Below the pieces are notes generated by a model. It was not told the DNA's origin and made no database searches. It worked only from the letters and a program-made list of their open reading frames with translations. From JASGMR01 sp963664675 (GTDB taxonomy: Bacteria > Thermotogota > Thermotogae > Petrotogales > Kosmotogaceae): DNA of 64,000 bases. The stretch lies in NCBI GenBank assembly GCA_963664675.2, contig CAXXLB010000002.1:558001-622000 (forward strand), in the 5' to 3' direction. Of this stretch, positions 1 through 9,130 are shown piece by piece. Numbering within the stretch: position 1 is the stretch's first letter; the number at the start of each line of letters is the position of its first letter. The position numbers and the translations under genes are program-made.

Positions 1-92
1 AAATTTCATTATGATAAATATTTTTTAATAGCTATATAAATATTTTCGATATAAAATGTTAAAAATATCTCATCATAGTATTGTAATTTGTA

Positions 93-1202
93 TTATACGG
101 ATTTTTCCAGATGATCTCTGATTCTTTCGGAAGCCTTTCCGTCACCGAAGGGATTGTTCATGCCTGACATTTTTTTATACTCTTTTTCGTCGTTCAAAAG
201 CAGTAATGCCTCTTTTTTGACTTTTTCTTTATCAGTTCCAACGAGTTTTGCCGTTCCACCCTCTATCGCTTCGGGTCTTTCTGTCGTTTCTCTGAGTACC
301 AGAGTGGGTATTCCAAGTGATGGGGCTTCTTCCTGTATTCCGCCCGAGTCAGTTAATATCAGTTGAGCCCTTTCCATGACGGATATGAACGGAAGATAAT
401 CGAGCGGGTCAGTGAGAATTATATTTTCATGTCCTTTTAATTCTTCGTATACTATCTCACGAACAGCGGGATTCAAATGAACGGGGAAAAGCAACTTGTA
501 ATCCTTTTTTTCATACAAAATTTCTTTTACGGCCTTCATAACATCTTTCATCGGTTTTCCCCAATTTTCCCTTCTGTGCATCGTCATGAGTATATATTTT
601 GTGTTTTCAATCCCCAATTTTTCTCTTATTTTTTTTAATCTTTCACTTTTCTCTTTCAGTGTACATAGAAGCGCATCGATGACGGTATTTCCAGTTACAA
701 GAATATTCTGTTCATTTGTATTCTCTTTCAGGAGATTTTCCTTCGCTTTTTCTGTCGGTGTGTAGTGATAGGTGGATATAACACTGTTCAGTCTGCGATT
801 AACCTCCTCAGGAAATGGATTGTATATGTTGTCAGTTCTTAAACCCGCTTCAACATGTCCAACAGGAATTTTATGATAGAAGGATACAAGTGAACCCACG
901 AATGTTGACGTTGTATCTCCCTGTACAAGCGTTGCGGAAAAATTTTCTTTTTTATAAACTTCATCTATTTTAGCTGTCAATCGAGATGTTAATCCCGAAA
1001 GAGATTGTCTTTCTTTCATTATATTTAAGTCATAATCGGGTTTTATTTTGAATAAGTTGAGAATCTGATCCAGCATCTCTCTGTGTTGTGCGGTAGCAAT
1101 TACTATTGGTTCCAAACTGCTGTTTTTTAATGCCAGATAAACCGGTGCCATTTTTATCGCTTCCGGTCTTGTACCGAATATCAGTGCTATTCTTTTCTTC
1201 AT
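93..1202 (-). CDS. wecB: UDP-N-acetylglucosamine 2-epimerase (non-hydrolysing)
   Basis: Interconverts UDP-GlcNAc and UDP-ManNAc in the cytosol for surface polysaccharide synthesis. The 369-residue product has the usual family length. Visible motifs are GTRPEAIK (10-17), QGDTTST (94-100), HVEAGLRT (116-123), MHRREN (208-213) and DSGGIQEE (285-292), which together form the substrate and UDP site of the GT-B-like fold. The ATG start lies behind AGGATAGGAATAAT in the 134-bp divergent gap to the kinase gene. No partner ManNAc dehydrogenase is visible; the gene may continue a polysaccharide locus beyond the left edge. Family assignment is secure; the pathway is inferred. Confidence 0.95.
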   Translation of the reverse strand: MKKRIALIFGTRPEAIKMAPVYLALKNSSLEPIVIATAQHREMLDQILNLFKIKPDYDLNIMKERQSLSGLTSRLTAKIDEVYKKENFSATLVQGDTTSTFVGSLVSFYHKIPVGHVEAGLRTDNIYNPFPEEVNRRLNSVISTYHYTPTEKAKENLLKENTNEQNILVTGNTVIDALLCTLKEKSERLKKIREKLGIENTKYILMTMHRRENWGKPMKDVMKAVKEILYEKKDYKLLFPVHLNPAVREIVYEELKGHENIILTDPLDYLPFISVMERAQLILTDSGGIQEEAPSLGIPTLVLRETTERPEAIEGGTAKLVGTDKEKVKKEALLLLNDEKEYKKMSGMNNPFGDGKASERIRDHLEKSV

Positions 1203-1345
1203 ATTATTCCTATCCTCCCACTATACCTAGTAAATAATAACATAGAAAAAATAGTTACGGAATAAGTGAATTAGGAAATGAAACTATGATAAAATTTTAT
1301 TTGTTGTTCATTCAATGTACGGGATAATCGGATAGGGTGATTTAT

Positions 1346-2803
1346 TTGGATAAAGGTTTTTTAGCTATTGATTTGGGAGCTTCCTCAGGGAAAGCCGTTT
1401 TAGGAAAAATAAAGAAGAATAAACTCGAATTTATCGAAGTACATAGATTTGAAAATATTCCCTTTGAGTTAAAAAATAACATTTTCTGGGATTTTAATAA
1501 TCTGTACAGGAATGTTATTATTTCCCTTAGAAAAGCGAGTGAACTTGAAAACGTTCATGTGGAATCTGTAGGAATCGACAGCTGGGGAGTCGATTTCGGA
1601 CTCGTTAATATAGATGGATTTTTGCTGTGCAATCCATTTCACTATAGAAATGCATTCAATTATGATTTCATGGAAAGTGTTTTTGAAATTCTTCCCAAAG
1701 AAGAGATTTTTAAGAGATGTCCAACCCAATTTCAACCCTTCAATTCTCTCTATCAGCTATACGGTTTGAAAAGAATCAACAGATCCGCTTATGAAATTAC
1801 CGGGAATGTTTTATCAATTCCATCGCTTTTTTATTATTTTTTAACCGGGAAAGCCTTTTATGAATATACCTTTGCCACCACGACACAGATGTATAATTAC
1901 AAAGATAGGAACTGGGACGGCTATTTATTGGATAAATTGAGTTTGAGAAACGATTTTCTCCCAGAGATTTTACCGCCTGGAACTAATCTGGGAAAGCCAT
2001 TGAAAGCGATAAGAAATGAAATAGGATGTGAACCCGATTTCATATGCGTTCCAACACATGACACCGGGGCAGCGGTGTCCGCCATTCCTATGAATTACAG
2101 AGATACGATGTTCATTAGTTCGGGAACATGGTGTCTGACAGGGATTGTGACGGAAAGGCCCGTGAGAAAATCCGAAGTTATGAAATACAATCTGGCGAAT
2201 GAAGGAATGTGGGAAGAAAAAAACAGACTTCTTGCAAATTCGACAGGTATGTGGTTAATTCAGAAGTTATTGAAGGAATGGAATTCAAAAAGTTCTGACT
2301 TTGATTTTTCCATTCTGACTGAGATGGCTGGAAAATCGAAGGGATTCAAATCATTTATGGATGTCAATGATAAAAGATTTATGAAGCCGTCTTCCATGGA
2401 AAATGCTATTAAAGAATATATCAATACCGATTTAAGTAGAGGGGAAATAGTGAGGCTTTGTTTAGAAGGATTAGCTTTCGATTCCAGAAAAACGAGAGAG
2501 TTACTCGAAGATTTAACGGACAGGAAAATGAATAAAATTCATATTGTAGGTGGCGGTATAAAAAATGACCTCTTCTGCCAAATGATCGCAAATGCCAATG
2601 ATAAATTAGTTCAGACCGGTCCAGCAGAATCCACGGCGATGGGAAATATAATCACTCAGATGATTTCCAGGGGATATTTGAAAGATCTGAATGAGGCGCA
2701 TGATCTGATTAAAAACTCTATTGAAATAAAAACATACACACCGGAAGATGCATATCTTTGGGATGATTTTTATTCGATTAAGAGTATGGAGGGAACGGGA
2801 TGA
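1346..2803 (+). CDS. FGGY-family carbohydrate kinase, rhamnulokinase-like
   Basis: Predicted to phosphorylate a ketose, most likely L-rhamnulose, with ATP. The N-terminal phosphate loop AIDLGASSGK and the later HDTGAAVSAIP, SSGTWCLTG and IVGGGIKND segments are typical of RhaB, and the length (about 485 residues) matches the roughly 489-residue E. coli enzyme. An in-frame GTG exists at 1337, but GGGTGAT at 1335-1341 is correctly placed as the ribosome site for TTG 1346, so the shorter start is preferred. The stop overlaps the next ATG by 4 nt (ATGA), so translation is coupled to the phospholipase-D-like gene. No rhamnose isomerase or aldolase is nearby, so the exact sugar is uncertain. Confidence 0.85.
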   Translation: MDKGFLAIDLGASSGKAVLGKIKKNKLEFIEVHRFENIPFELKNNIFWDFNNLYRNVIISLRKASELENVHVESVGIDSWGVDFGLVNIDGFLLCNPFHYRNAFNYDFMESVFEILPKEEIFKRCPTQFQPFNSLYQLYGLKRINRSAYEITGNVLSIPSLFYYFLTGKAFYEYTFATTTQMYNYKDRNWDGYLLDKLSLRNDFLPEILPPGTNLGKPLKAIRNEIGCEPDFICVPTHDTGAAVSAIPMNYRDTMFISSGTWCLTGIVTERPVRKSEVMKYNLANEGMWEEKNRLLANSTGMWLIQKLLKEWNSKSSDFDFSILTEMAGKSKGFKSFMDVNDKRFMKPSSMENAIKEYINTDLSRGEIVRLCLEGLAFDSRKTRELLEDLTDRKMNKIHIVGGGIKNDLFCQMIANANDKLVQTGPAESTAMGNIITQMISRGYLKDLNEAHDLIKNSIEIKTYTPEDAYLWDDFYSIKSMEGTG

Positions 2804-4008
2804 AAAAAATAATTTTATTTTCTGTAATAATTTTGGTTTCGTGTATTTCCTTTTCGATAGAATCTTTTGGTACTGTTGAGTACAATGAATATCTCGACGA
2901 AATAACAAATTCTGAAATCGTTTCAGGAAACATGGTAAAACTTTTAACATCGGGAATAGAAACTTTTTCCCAAATAGAAAAGATGATTAACGAAGCACAG
3001 GAGACGATAAATATTGAATTTTTTATTTTCAACGAAGACACTATCGGAAAACACTTCAAAGATCTGCTCATAAAGAGGGCAAAAGAAGGAATAAAGGTCA
3101 GAATCATCACGGACAATTGGCACTGGCGAAAAAATTCAGAGGAATTTAAAGAAGAGATATCCGATAATCTGGAGCTCAGAGTTCATAATTCTTTTATTGC
3201 CGGGACAGACAATTTCAATCACTCTTATCATGAAAAATATGTCATAGTCGACGGTGAGTACGGTCTGACAGGTGGTACTAATCTTCATGATGTGAATGTA
3301 GACAGATATGTTAAAAAACATTCCTTTGCGGAACCGGAATTCATGAAGGGTAACAGAGATGCCAATATTTTTATAGAGGGGCCCATGGTCGCGGAATTGC
3401 AAAAGGCCTTCGTGAAAAATTGGAATTATTTGGGAGAAGACATTTCGGGTGATGAATACCTATCGTTATTTCCCGAATTACAAACCTTTGAAGAAAATGT
3501 AGAAATGAGATTTATTTCTCAGGATAAAACCAGATTTGACACTGTATTTATAAATAATTTATATTTTTATCTGGTACAGAATGCCCAGAAAACTTTATAT
3601 CTGGAAACACCGTATTTCACAGGACCTCCAAATTTTATTTATGAGATTGTCAAAGCCGCAAGAAGAGGAGTCGATGTAAAGATAGTTCTTAATAATGTGA
3701 ATAATTCCGATCATAAATTTGTTTATGATAGCGGGACGATTTTTTATCACTGGCTTATAACATCGGGTGTAGAGATATATGAATTTGAAGAAACCATGCT
3801 CCATACTAAGATAGCCATTGTTGATGATGAAGTCGCCGTTATTGGTTCATTCAATCTCAATTACAGATCATTTCTCTATGATGGGGAAGATGTCGTTCTC
3901 ACTGAAAACAAAGATTTCATTCAGGAGTTATCCGATTTTTATGAATATGGTGTGGATCATTCGGAATTGATAACGCTCGAAGTCTGGGAAGCGAAAATTA
4001 AAAAATAA
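2800..4008 (+). CDS. Exported phospholipase D-like protein, copy 1
   Basis: A 402-residue protein of the PLD/cardiolipin synthase superfamily. Residues 1-20 form a hydrophobic signal peptide. The two HKD motifs are complete: HEKYVIVD (H144, K146, D151) and HTKIAIVD (H335, K337, D342), so a phosphodiesterase or phosphatidyltransferase fold is expected. There are no further membrane segments, unlike bacterial cardiolipin synthases, which suggests a secreted or surface-anchored enzyme. It is translationally coupled to the upstream kinase and followed 18 nt later by a paralogue with the same layout. The substrate (phospholipid or nucleic acid) cannot be told from sequence. Confidence 0.85.
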   Translation: MKKIILFSVIILVSCISFSIESFGTVEYNEYLDEITNSEIVSGNMVKLLTSGIETFSQIEKMINEAQETINIEFFIFNEDTIGKHFKDLLIKRAKEGIKVRIITDNWHWRKNSEEFKEEISDNLELRVHNSFIAGTDNFNHSYHEKYVIVDGEYGLTGGTNLHDVNVDRYVKKHSFAEPEFMKGNRDANIFIEGPMVAELQKAFVKNWNYLGEDISGDEYLSLFPELQTFEENVEMRFISQDKTRFDTVFINNLYFYLVQNAQKTLYLETPYFTGPPNFIYEIVKAARRGVDVKIVLNNVNNSDHKFVYDSGTIFYHWLITSGVEIYEFEETMLHTKIAIVDDEVAVIGSFNLNYRSFLYDGEDVVLTENKDFIQELSDFYEYGVDHSELITLEVWEAKIKK

Positions 4009-4026
4009 TTCATGAGGAAAATTTGA

Positions 4027-5217
4027 ATGAAGAACAGAATTTTTTTAATTCTAAATTTGATTATATTGACCTCCATTTTTGTAGCAAATCCTTTTTTCGA
4101 TACCGAAGAGTTTTTGAATAAAGTTGATGAAATAACGAATTCAGAAGAAATTTCCGGGAATAAAATTGAACTGCTCAAATCGGGAGAACTCTTCTATGAA
4201 AAGATGGAAGAACTGATCCTGCAGGCCGAGGAAACTATAAATCTTCAAACTTTTATTTTCTGGGAGGATGAAGTTGGGGAACATTTTAAAGATTTACTCA
4301 TAGAGAGGATGAACGAAGGGATAGAAGTGAATCTGATAGTTGATCTCTGGGGAACATATCTCAACAGCCTGAGTTTCATGCGCGAATTGAAGAACAATCT
4401 CAATTTCAGAATTCATTTTCAGATTTCTTATAAAAGTGATGGACTGAACCATTCCTTTCACGAAAAATATCTCATAGTCGATGGAAAATACTGTGTTTTT
4501 GGTGGAGCGAATATTCATGCTGTGAATCTCGACAGATATGAAAAGAAATTATTCGGAGAACCCGAATTTTTGCCGGCCCATACGGATACCAATGTTTATC
4601 TGGAAGGTCCGATAGTTAGAGAAATTCAAAAAGAATTCATTAAGAATTGGGAATATCTTGGAGAACCCATACCGGAAAATGAGAAGAAAATTTATTTTCC
4701 GGAACTGGAATGTTTTGAAGATGGAATAGATCTGAGATTTGTCTCACAGGATTATACGCGTTACAGAACAACATATATAAATGATCTTATGGAATTTCTA
4801 ATAGAAAATTCTATGGAATCGATCTGGCTTGAATCACTTTATTTTTCTCCTCCTTTTACCATCGCATATGATCTTTACAATGCATCGGGAAAGGGTATTG
4901 ATGTAAAGATCTTACTCAATAACGAAGATTTTATAGACAACAAATCCAACTATTCGCTTCAAACTCTTTATTATAATCTACTCGTAGTGAACGGGGGAAA
5001 TATTTACGAATATTACGAAACGATGCTGCATTCCAAGATTGGAATATTCGATGATCAAATAGCGGTTCTGGGAACTTTCAACATGAGTCTCAGATCTTTT
5101 TTTCTGGATGCCGAATGTGTTTTGGTCGTGGAAGATCCGGAGTTTATTGAAGAGCTATCGGATTATTATTTTTCAAGAATAGAAAAATCCGTTCTTATAA
5201 AATACGAAGATATCTGA
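4027..5217 (+). CDS. Exported phospholipase D-like protein, copy 2
   Basis: A 396-residue paralogue of the preceding gene with a signal peptide (1-20) and both HKD motifs: HEKYLIVD (H145, K147, D152) and HSKIGIFD (H335, K337, D342). The two copies share an opening mature segment (DEITNSE followed by SGN) and equal spacing between the catalytic motifs, so they arose by tandem duplication. They have since diverged substantially, which argues for different substrates rather than simple dosage. It forms the last gene of the three-gene run begun by the FGGY kinase. No clear hairpin terminator is seen in the following 100 bp. Confidence 0.85.
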   Translation: MKNRIFLILNLIILTSIFVANPFFDTEEFLNKVDEITNSEEISGNKIELLKSGELFYEKMEELILQAEETINLQTFIFWEDEVGEHFKDLLIERMNEGIEVNLIVDLWGTYLNSLSFMRELKNNLNFRIHFQISYKSDGLNHSFHEKYLIVDGKYCVFGGANIHAVNLDRYEKKLFGEPEFLPAHTDTNVYLEGPIVREIQKEFIKNWEYLGEPIPENEKKIYFPELECFEDGIDLRFVSQDYTRYRTTYINDLMEFLIENSMESIWLESLYFSPPFTIAYDLYNASGKGIDVKILLNNEDFIDNKSNYSLQTLYYNLLVVNGGNIYEYYETMLHSKIGIFDDQIAVLGTFNMSLRSFFLDAECVLVVEDPEFIEELSDYYFSRIEKSVLIKYEDI

Positions 5218-5318
5218 AAAAAGGTGTTACAGATGATCTTTAAAGAAGAATGATTTTTTGAAAAAGCTTTTTAACTATATCCGTAAAGTGTATCTCATTG
5301 AAATCCTTCTGCGCTATT

Positions 5319-7052
5319 TCATTTTGTTTTTTCCGAGGCGAAAAGAGCCGCTCCGTAAGCTCCCATTATATCCGGAATTTCTGGAATAATAATTTTTGTA
5401 TTCAATTGTTTTTCTAACGCAGCCACCATTCCCGAGTTCCTGGCAACTCCACCGGTGAAGACAACCGGAGATAAGGCGTTCAAACCCTTATACATATTTA
5501 TTATTCTTCTGGAAATAGCTTTGAAAAGAGCGGAAGAAATATCTTCCAGTTTTTCTCCCTTTCCGATCAATGAGATAACTTCTGACTCCGCAAACACAGT
5601 GCACATAGAACTTATTGAAAGGTTCTTATTCGATTTTTTAGATATTTCCGCCATTTGATCCAGGTCTTTTTGCATTACACCTGCCATAACTTCCAGGAAC
5701 CTTCCGGTTCCCGCAGCGCATTTATCATTCATTACAAATCTGTCGACTTTTCCCTTTTCATTCAGGGTTATTATTTTACTATCCTGACCGCCTATATCGA
5801 TGATACTCTTCGCATTTTCAATGTCATGCACAACTCCCTTCGCATGACAGGTTATTTCTGTGATCTTTTCGTTGGCTATTTTTACGAGGTCCCTTCCATA
5901 ACCGGTAGAAATACAGTACTTAATATCATTTTCGTCTATATTCAGAGATACAAAAGCTCTGTCGAGGAGTTCGTTTATCGTTTTTTCGGCATTTGCTCCC
6001 GTTCTTGAATTTTTCCAGAAAACAATTTTTTCATTTTCGTCCAGAACAACTATATTTGTAGTTGTCGAACCACAGTCGATTCCGAAGAAAACGGATTTTT
6101 TTCCATCTTTTAAATTTTTAGGGGAATTGTTTCTGAGTTTTTTTGAAGGAATATTTTCCAGAAAAGCTCCTATTCTGGTTTTTAATTGACCGCGGGAATC
6201 TATGGGATAGTCCAGTTGGAGATTTATCTGAGGTTTTCCGGTTTTGTTATATGAACTGTCATAGAAATCACAGAATTTTGGTTGTATTTTTATTATCCCA
6301 TCCGATTCACAATTATACTTATCTCCTTCAAAGAATCTCCCGCACGGTTCCCGGTCCAGTATTCTTTTTGCTATCGCTTCAACGGGGGTTTTTCCGTCCG
6401 ATTCTGTACATTTATTGAATGCTCTTGTTCCCGTACACGTATTCAAATTGATCATATTCCCTCCGGATTGTTCAATGATATTCGCAATTTCTTCTGGATC
6501 GATGACTCCTCCTGAAACGCTTATTCTGTTATTTATAGGTAGATAATTATCATTTTTAATAATCTCTTTTTCTCCGTTGAATGCCTTTGTCAATAATTTT
6601 CCCTGTTCGCTGCCGTATGTTTTTGAGGATATTTCCGCCACATAATCCACGAGAGAATTGTAACTCTTTATACCCTTTTCCAGGTCTTTATATTCTATTT
6701 TTCTTTTAAATTTATAGTTCAGAAATTCAATCAATCTTTCGAACTCTGCATAAAGAAATATTTCGGATAGGTGCTCTCTTTTCCATGGTAATTTAAGAGA
6801 AAATATTTGTGCTTTTGCCCTTTCATCCAGAACATCCAGAATTCTTCTCATGGCATCGCAGGAATCAACACCGATGAATATATCTCCTTCTTCGAGCGAC
6901 ATCACTTCGGAAAAAATCGCTTTGGAATAACCGCATAAATTGCAATGTATGAGATTCGAATGAGAATAATCACTTCCCTTGAGCCTTTTGAATTTTTCTC
7001 CGGTTGAAAAAAGGATCTCCATAGGAACATAACTGCACGCGTAGTAAATCAT
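5319..7052 (-). CDS. 2-hydroxyacyl-CoA dehydratase-like domain fused to BadF/HgdC-type activase
   Basis: The open frame extends to 7217, but ATG 7052 has a strong GGAGG ribosome site and overlaps the upstream stop by 4 nt, giving 577 residues. Residues 1-300 resemble a 2-hydroxyacyl-CoA dehydratase subunit, with cysteines at 37, 40 and 65 as possible cluster ligands. Residues 320-577 are an ASKHA ATPase activator: GIDCGSTTTN phosphate loop near 324-333, cluster cysteines C445 (KCAAGTG) and C484 (MCTVFAE), and FTGGVARN. Such activators couple ATP hydrolysis to low-potential electron injection. The dehydratase part ends with GQLKTRIGAFLE, a 12-residue stretch also found at the end of the partner gene. 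The substrate is unknown; the pair may be a double-cubane-type reductase rather than an amino-acid fermentation enzyme. Confidence 0.85.
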   Translation of the reverse strand: MIYYACSYVPMEILFSTGEKFKRLKGSDYSHSNLIHCNLCGYSKAIFSEVMSLEEGDIFIGVDSCDAMRRILDVLDERAKAQIFSLKLPWKREHLSEIFLYAEFERLIEFLNYKFKRKIEYKDLEKGIKSYNSLVDYVAEISSKTYGSEQGKLLTKAFNGEKEIIKNDNYLPINNRISVSGGVIDPEEIANIIEQSGGNMINLNTCTGTRAFNKCTESDGKTPVEAIAKRILDREPCGRFFEGDKYNCESDGIIKIQPKFCDFYDSSYNKTGKPQINLQLDYPIDSRGQLKTRIGAFLENIPSKKLRNNSPKNLKDGKKSVFFGIDCGSTTTNIVVLDENEKIVFWKNSRTGANAEKTINELLDRAFVSLNIDENDIKYCISTGYGRDLVKIANEKITEITCHAKGVVHDIENAKSIIDIGGQDSKIITLNEKGKVDRFVMNDKCAAGTGRFLEVMAGVMQKDLDQMAEISKKSNKNLSISSMCTVFAESEVISLIGKGEKLEDISSALFKAISRRIINMYKGLNALSPVVFTGGVARNSGMVAALEKQLNTKIIIPEIPDIMGAYGAALFASEKTK

Positions 7053-8305
7053 TTTATTTCCTCCATTATTTCTAGAAATGCTCCTATTCTCGTTTTGAGT
7101 TGTCCGGCACTTTCCGAGTTGTGATCTACGCAATCTCCGTTCAATTCGATAAAGGGAATTTTTTCGCGTGCGAAATAATCCGCAAGATAACCACCGGCTC
7201 CGCTGGATTGTCTGCATCCCCAGTGAGAAAAATGAATTATTCCTTCGATATTCAGTTCTTTTGAGAGATTGAAACAGTAATCCGCCCGTTCTCTGATGGT
7301 GCCCGCTTCTGGATTGAATACCATTTTTTCGGCCAGTGTTTCCAAAGGTTTCTCAGGATTCAGATCATAAAGCCAATCAAACGACAGTTCATCCGTGATT
7401 ATCTGAAATTTTGAATCGGGTGAAAAAACTTCGAAAAGTTGATTGTCGTAATAGGGAGGAATGTGCATCCATAACAATCTTTTGGACGGAAAGACTTCCT
7501 TGTCATTCAATTCTTTCAGTAATCTTTCAGTACCCTCCAGCAACAAAGGATTTCTAGGCATGGTATGAAAAACATAAAGCATATTCAAATGTTCGTACAA
7601 TTTTATATTCATGGTTTTTGCCGAAAGAATTTTGAGACACTTTTTAATATTCTCTATCGTTTCTCTCTCTCTTTTGAGAGTTTCCTGAAGTTTTTCATAG
7701 GGAAACTTTTTTCCCGTAATTTCTTCCAGTATTTTTGTCAGTTCTCTGAGCTGTTTTATAACGTATGGTAAATATTCTCTCTTTCTTCCCCTTGGGACAT
7801 CTATGAGGTAGAAGGGAACCCTGTACTCGCTGGATATTTTTTTAAAGGCCGTGATGTTTCCGTCGCACAGTATACTGGTGGTTAAAACGATCTCTGGCTT
7901 TGGAAAAATTTTCCATCTTGAAACCCCTATTGAGCTCCTGTGAAATGAGCATAATGAATCGGGAATTCCTGCTTGTGATGAGAGGGATAATGAATAATCC
8001 TCAAGGTGCATGGAACACATCATTGCACCTATTCCTTCCGCCGAAACGGGATAATAGTCGAGCGAAGTCAACAATTCAGAAGGTGCCATAAGGTTGACCC
8101 ATGCAGAGTTTTTCCCTTTCAATGCCGAATATATCTGATCCTCGGTGAGATAATTGATTATATCTATAAAACTTCCCTTGTTTGCCCTTCTTTTTCTGAT
8201 TTTATTTTCAAATCCCATTCCCAGTGCCAGCCATTTTCTGAATCTGATGGGATTATCTTTATATTTTCTTATGAAATTTCCAAAGTATACGCTTTTTTTA
8301 GACAT
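7049..8305 (-). CDS. 2-hydroxyacyl-CoA dehydratase subunit (HgdB/D-component-like)
   Basis: A cytosolic iron-sulfur protein of 418 residues from ATG 8305, which has GGGAG 5-6 nt upstream; the longer open frame to 8413 lacks a start of similar quality and crosses the region of the neighbouring terminator. Conserved cysteine positions (LCSFHRS, LCDGN, GCRQSSG, GDCVDHN) fit a [4Fe-4S]-binding dehydratase subunit. It ends in SAGQLKTRIGAFLE, matching the internal end of the dehydratase domain in the fused partner. The coupled stop/start (ATGA at 7049-7052) indicates a stoichiometric complex with that fusion. No CoA-transferase or acyl-CoA dehydrogenase is adjacent, so the metabolic role is open. 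Confidence 0.8.
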   Translation of the reverse strand: MSKKSVYFGNFIRKYKDNPIRFRKWLALGMGFENKIRKRRANKGSFIDIINYLTEDQIYSALKGKNSAWVNLMAPSELLTSLDYYPVSAEGIGAMMCSMHLEDYSLSLSSQAGIPDSLCSFHRSSIGVSRWKIFPKPEIVLTTSILCDGNITAFKKISSEYRVPFYLIDVPRGRKREYLPYVIKQLRELTKILEEITGKKFPYEKLQETLKRERETIENIKKCLKILSAKTMNIKLYEHLNMLYVFHTMPRNPLLLEGTERLLKELNDKEVFPSKRLLWMHIPPYYDNQLFEVFSPDSKFQIITDELSFDWLYDLNPEKPLETLAEKMVFNPEAGTIRERADYCFNLSKELNIEGIIHFSHWGCRQSSGAGGYLADYFAREKIPFIELNGDCVDHNSESAGQLKTRIGAFLEIMEEIK

Positions 8306-8395
8306 AAATACTCCCGTTTTTTCTTCACAGTTAAAAATTCTATCATCTATTTTAAGGAATAAGTGGAATTTTATATTTCTAAAATGAAAATTCTC

Positions 8396-8423
8396 AAAAA
8401 AACAGGGCTTCAAAGAGAAGCCC
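8396..8423 (-). terminator. Rho-independent terminator after the GyrI-like gene
   Basis: GGGCTTC (8405-8411) pairs with GAAGCCC (8417-8423) around a 5-nt loop. On the minus strand the stem is followed by a run of T residues. It ends transcription of the gene at 8461-8919 before the dehydratase operon. Confidence 0.8.
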
Positions 8424-8460
8424 CCAGAGGTGTTCCGCTTTTATGATAAAACAAATCGGA

Positions 8461-8919
8461 CTATTTTATCGGAACATAAATATCGAATTCGCTGTCCGGG
8501 GCAAAATTTTTGAACCTCTCATCGTAGAGTTCAAAGTGATATGTATCGTATCTGATTTCCTTATCACAGTCCGGACAGTATTTGTTGTAAATAAAGTCGT
8601 ACGTTTTCTTCATTTTTTCGGCATCGCCAACGTGTGTGAACACGAGATATTTTGTATCGTCTATCTTTCTCGATACCATTCCCCCGGGTAATTCAGCTAC
8701 TTTGTCAACCGGAAGACATGCGATGTATTCAAAGTTCCCCTCTTTGTCCATCATTCCCATCAAACCGTATGATTCCATAACTCTGGATTTATTTTTTATT
8801 TCTCCGGATCTTTTCATCAGATCTTCCCATAATGCGGGAATTTCTCCCTTTTCATTTTTTCCGAAATATCTTATTCCCACCACCGTGAATCCTGGCTTTT
8901 CAATTATTTTTGGTTCCAT
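8461..8919 (-). CDS. GyrI-like/AraC effector-binding domain protein
   Basis: A stand-alone 152-residue effector-binding domain, related to the C-terminal ligand domain of AraC/MerR-type regulators and to SbmC/GyrI. No DNA-binding domain is present. The typical features are the opening IIEKPGFTVVGIRYFG strand, a central GMMDKEGNFEYIAC segment and the late TYHFELYDERF followed by a YVPIK end. AAGGAGGAAA lies 6 nt before ATG 8919. It is monocistronic, with its own terminator. Likely a small-molecule binding or hydrolysing protein; the ligand is unknown. Confidence 0.8.
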   Translation of the reverse strand: MEPKIIEKPGFTVVGIRYFGKNEKGEIPALWEDLMKRSGEIKNKSRVMESYGLMGMMDKEGNFEYIACLPVDKVAELPGGMVSRKIDDTKYLVFTHVGDAEKMKKTYDFIYNKYCPDCDKEIRYDTYHFELYDERFKNFAPDSEFDIYVPIK

Positions 8920-9056
8920 CGTATTTTCCTCCTTATAATGAGTAAAATAATTATACTAAATAATTAATTTTATAGAAAGAGTTGAATATACATAATCCAT
9001 TTTCATAAAAATTATTGTGAAAAACATAGATTCGTTCGTATCATGTTTTTAATAAG

Positions 9057-9103
9057 GAATAAAAAAAGAGGTAGTTTTTTAGAATTCAAGTTTTAACTAC
9101 CTC
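9057..9103 (-). terminator. Rho-independent terminator of the fur/metal ABC operon
   Basis: GAGGTAGTT (9068-9076) pairs with AACTACCTC (9095-9103), and seven A residues at 9061-9067 read as a T run on the minus strand. It lies 28 nt past the permease stop and ends the four-gene metal operon. Confidence 0.85.
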
Positions 9104-9130
9104 GTTATCATTATTTTGATATCTTAAGTT

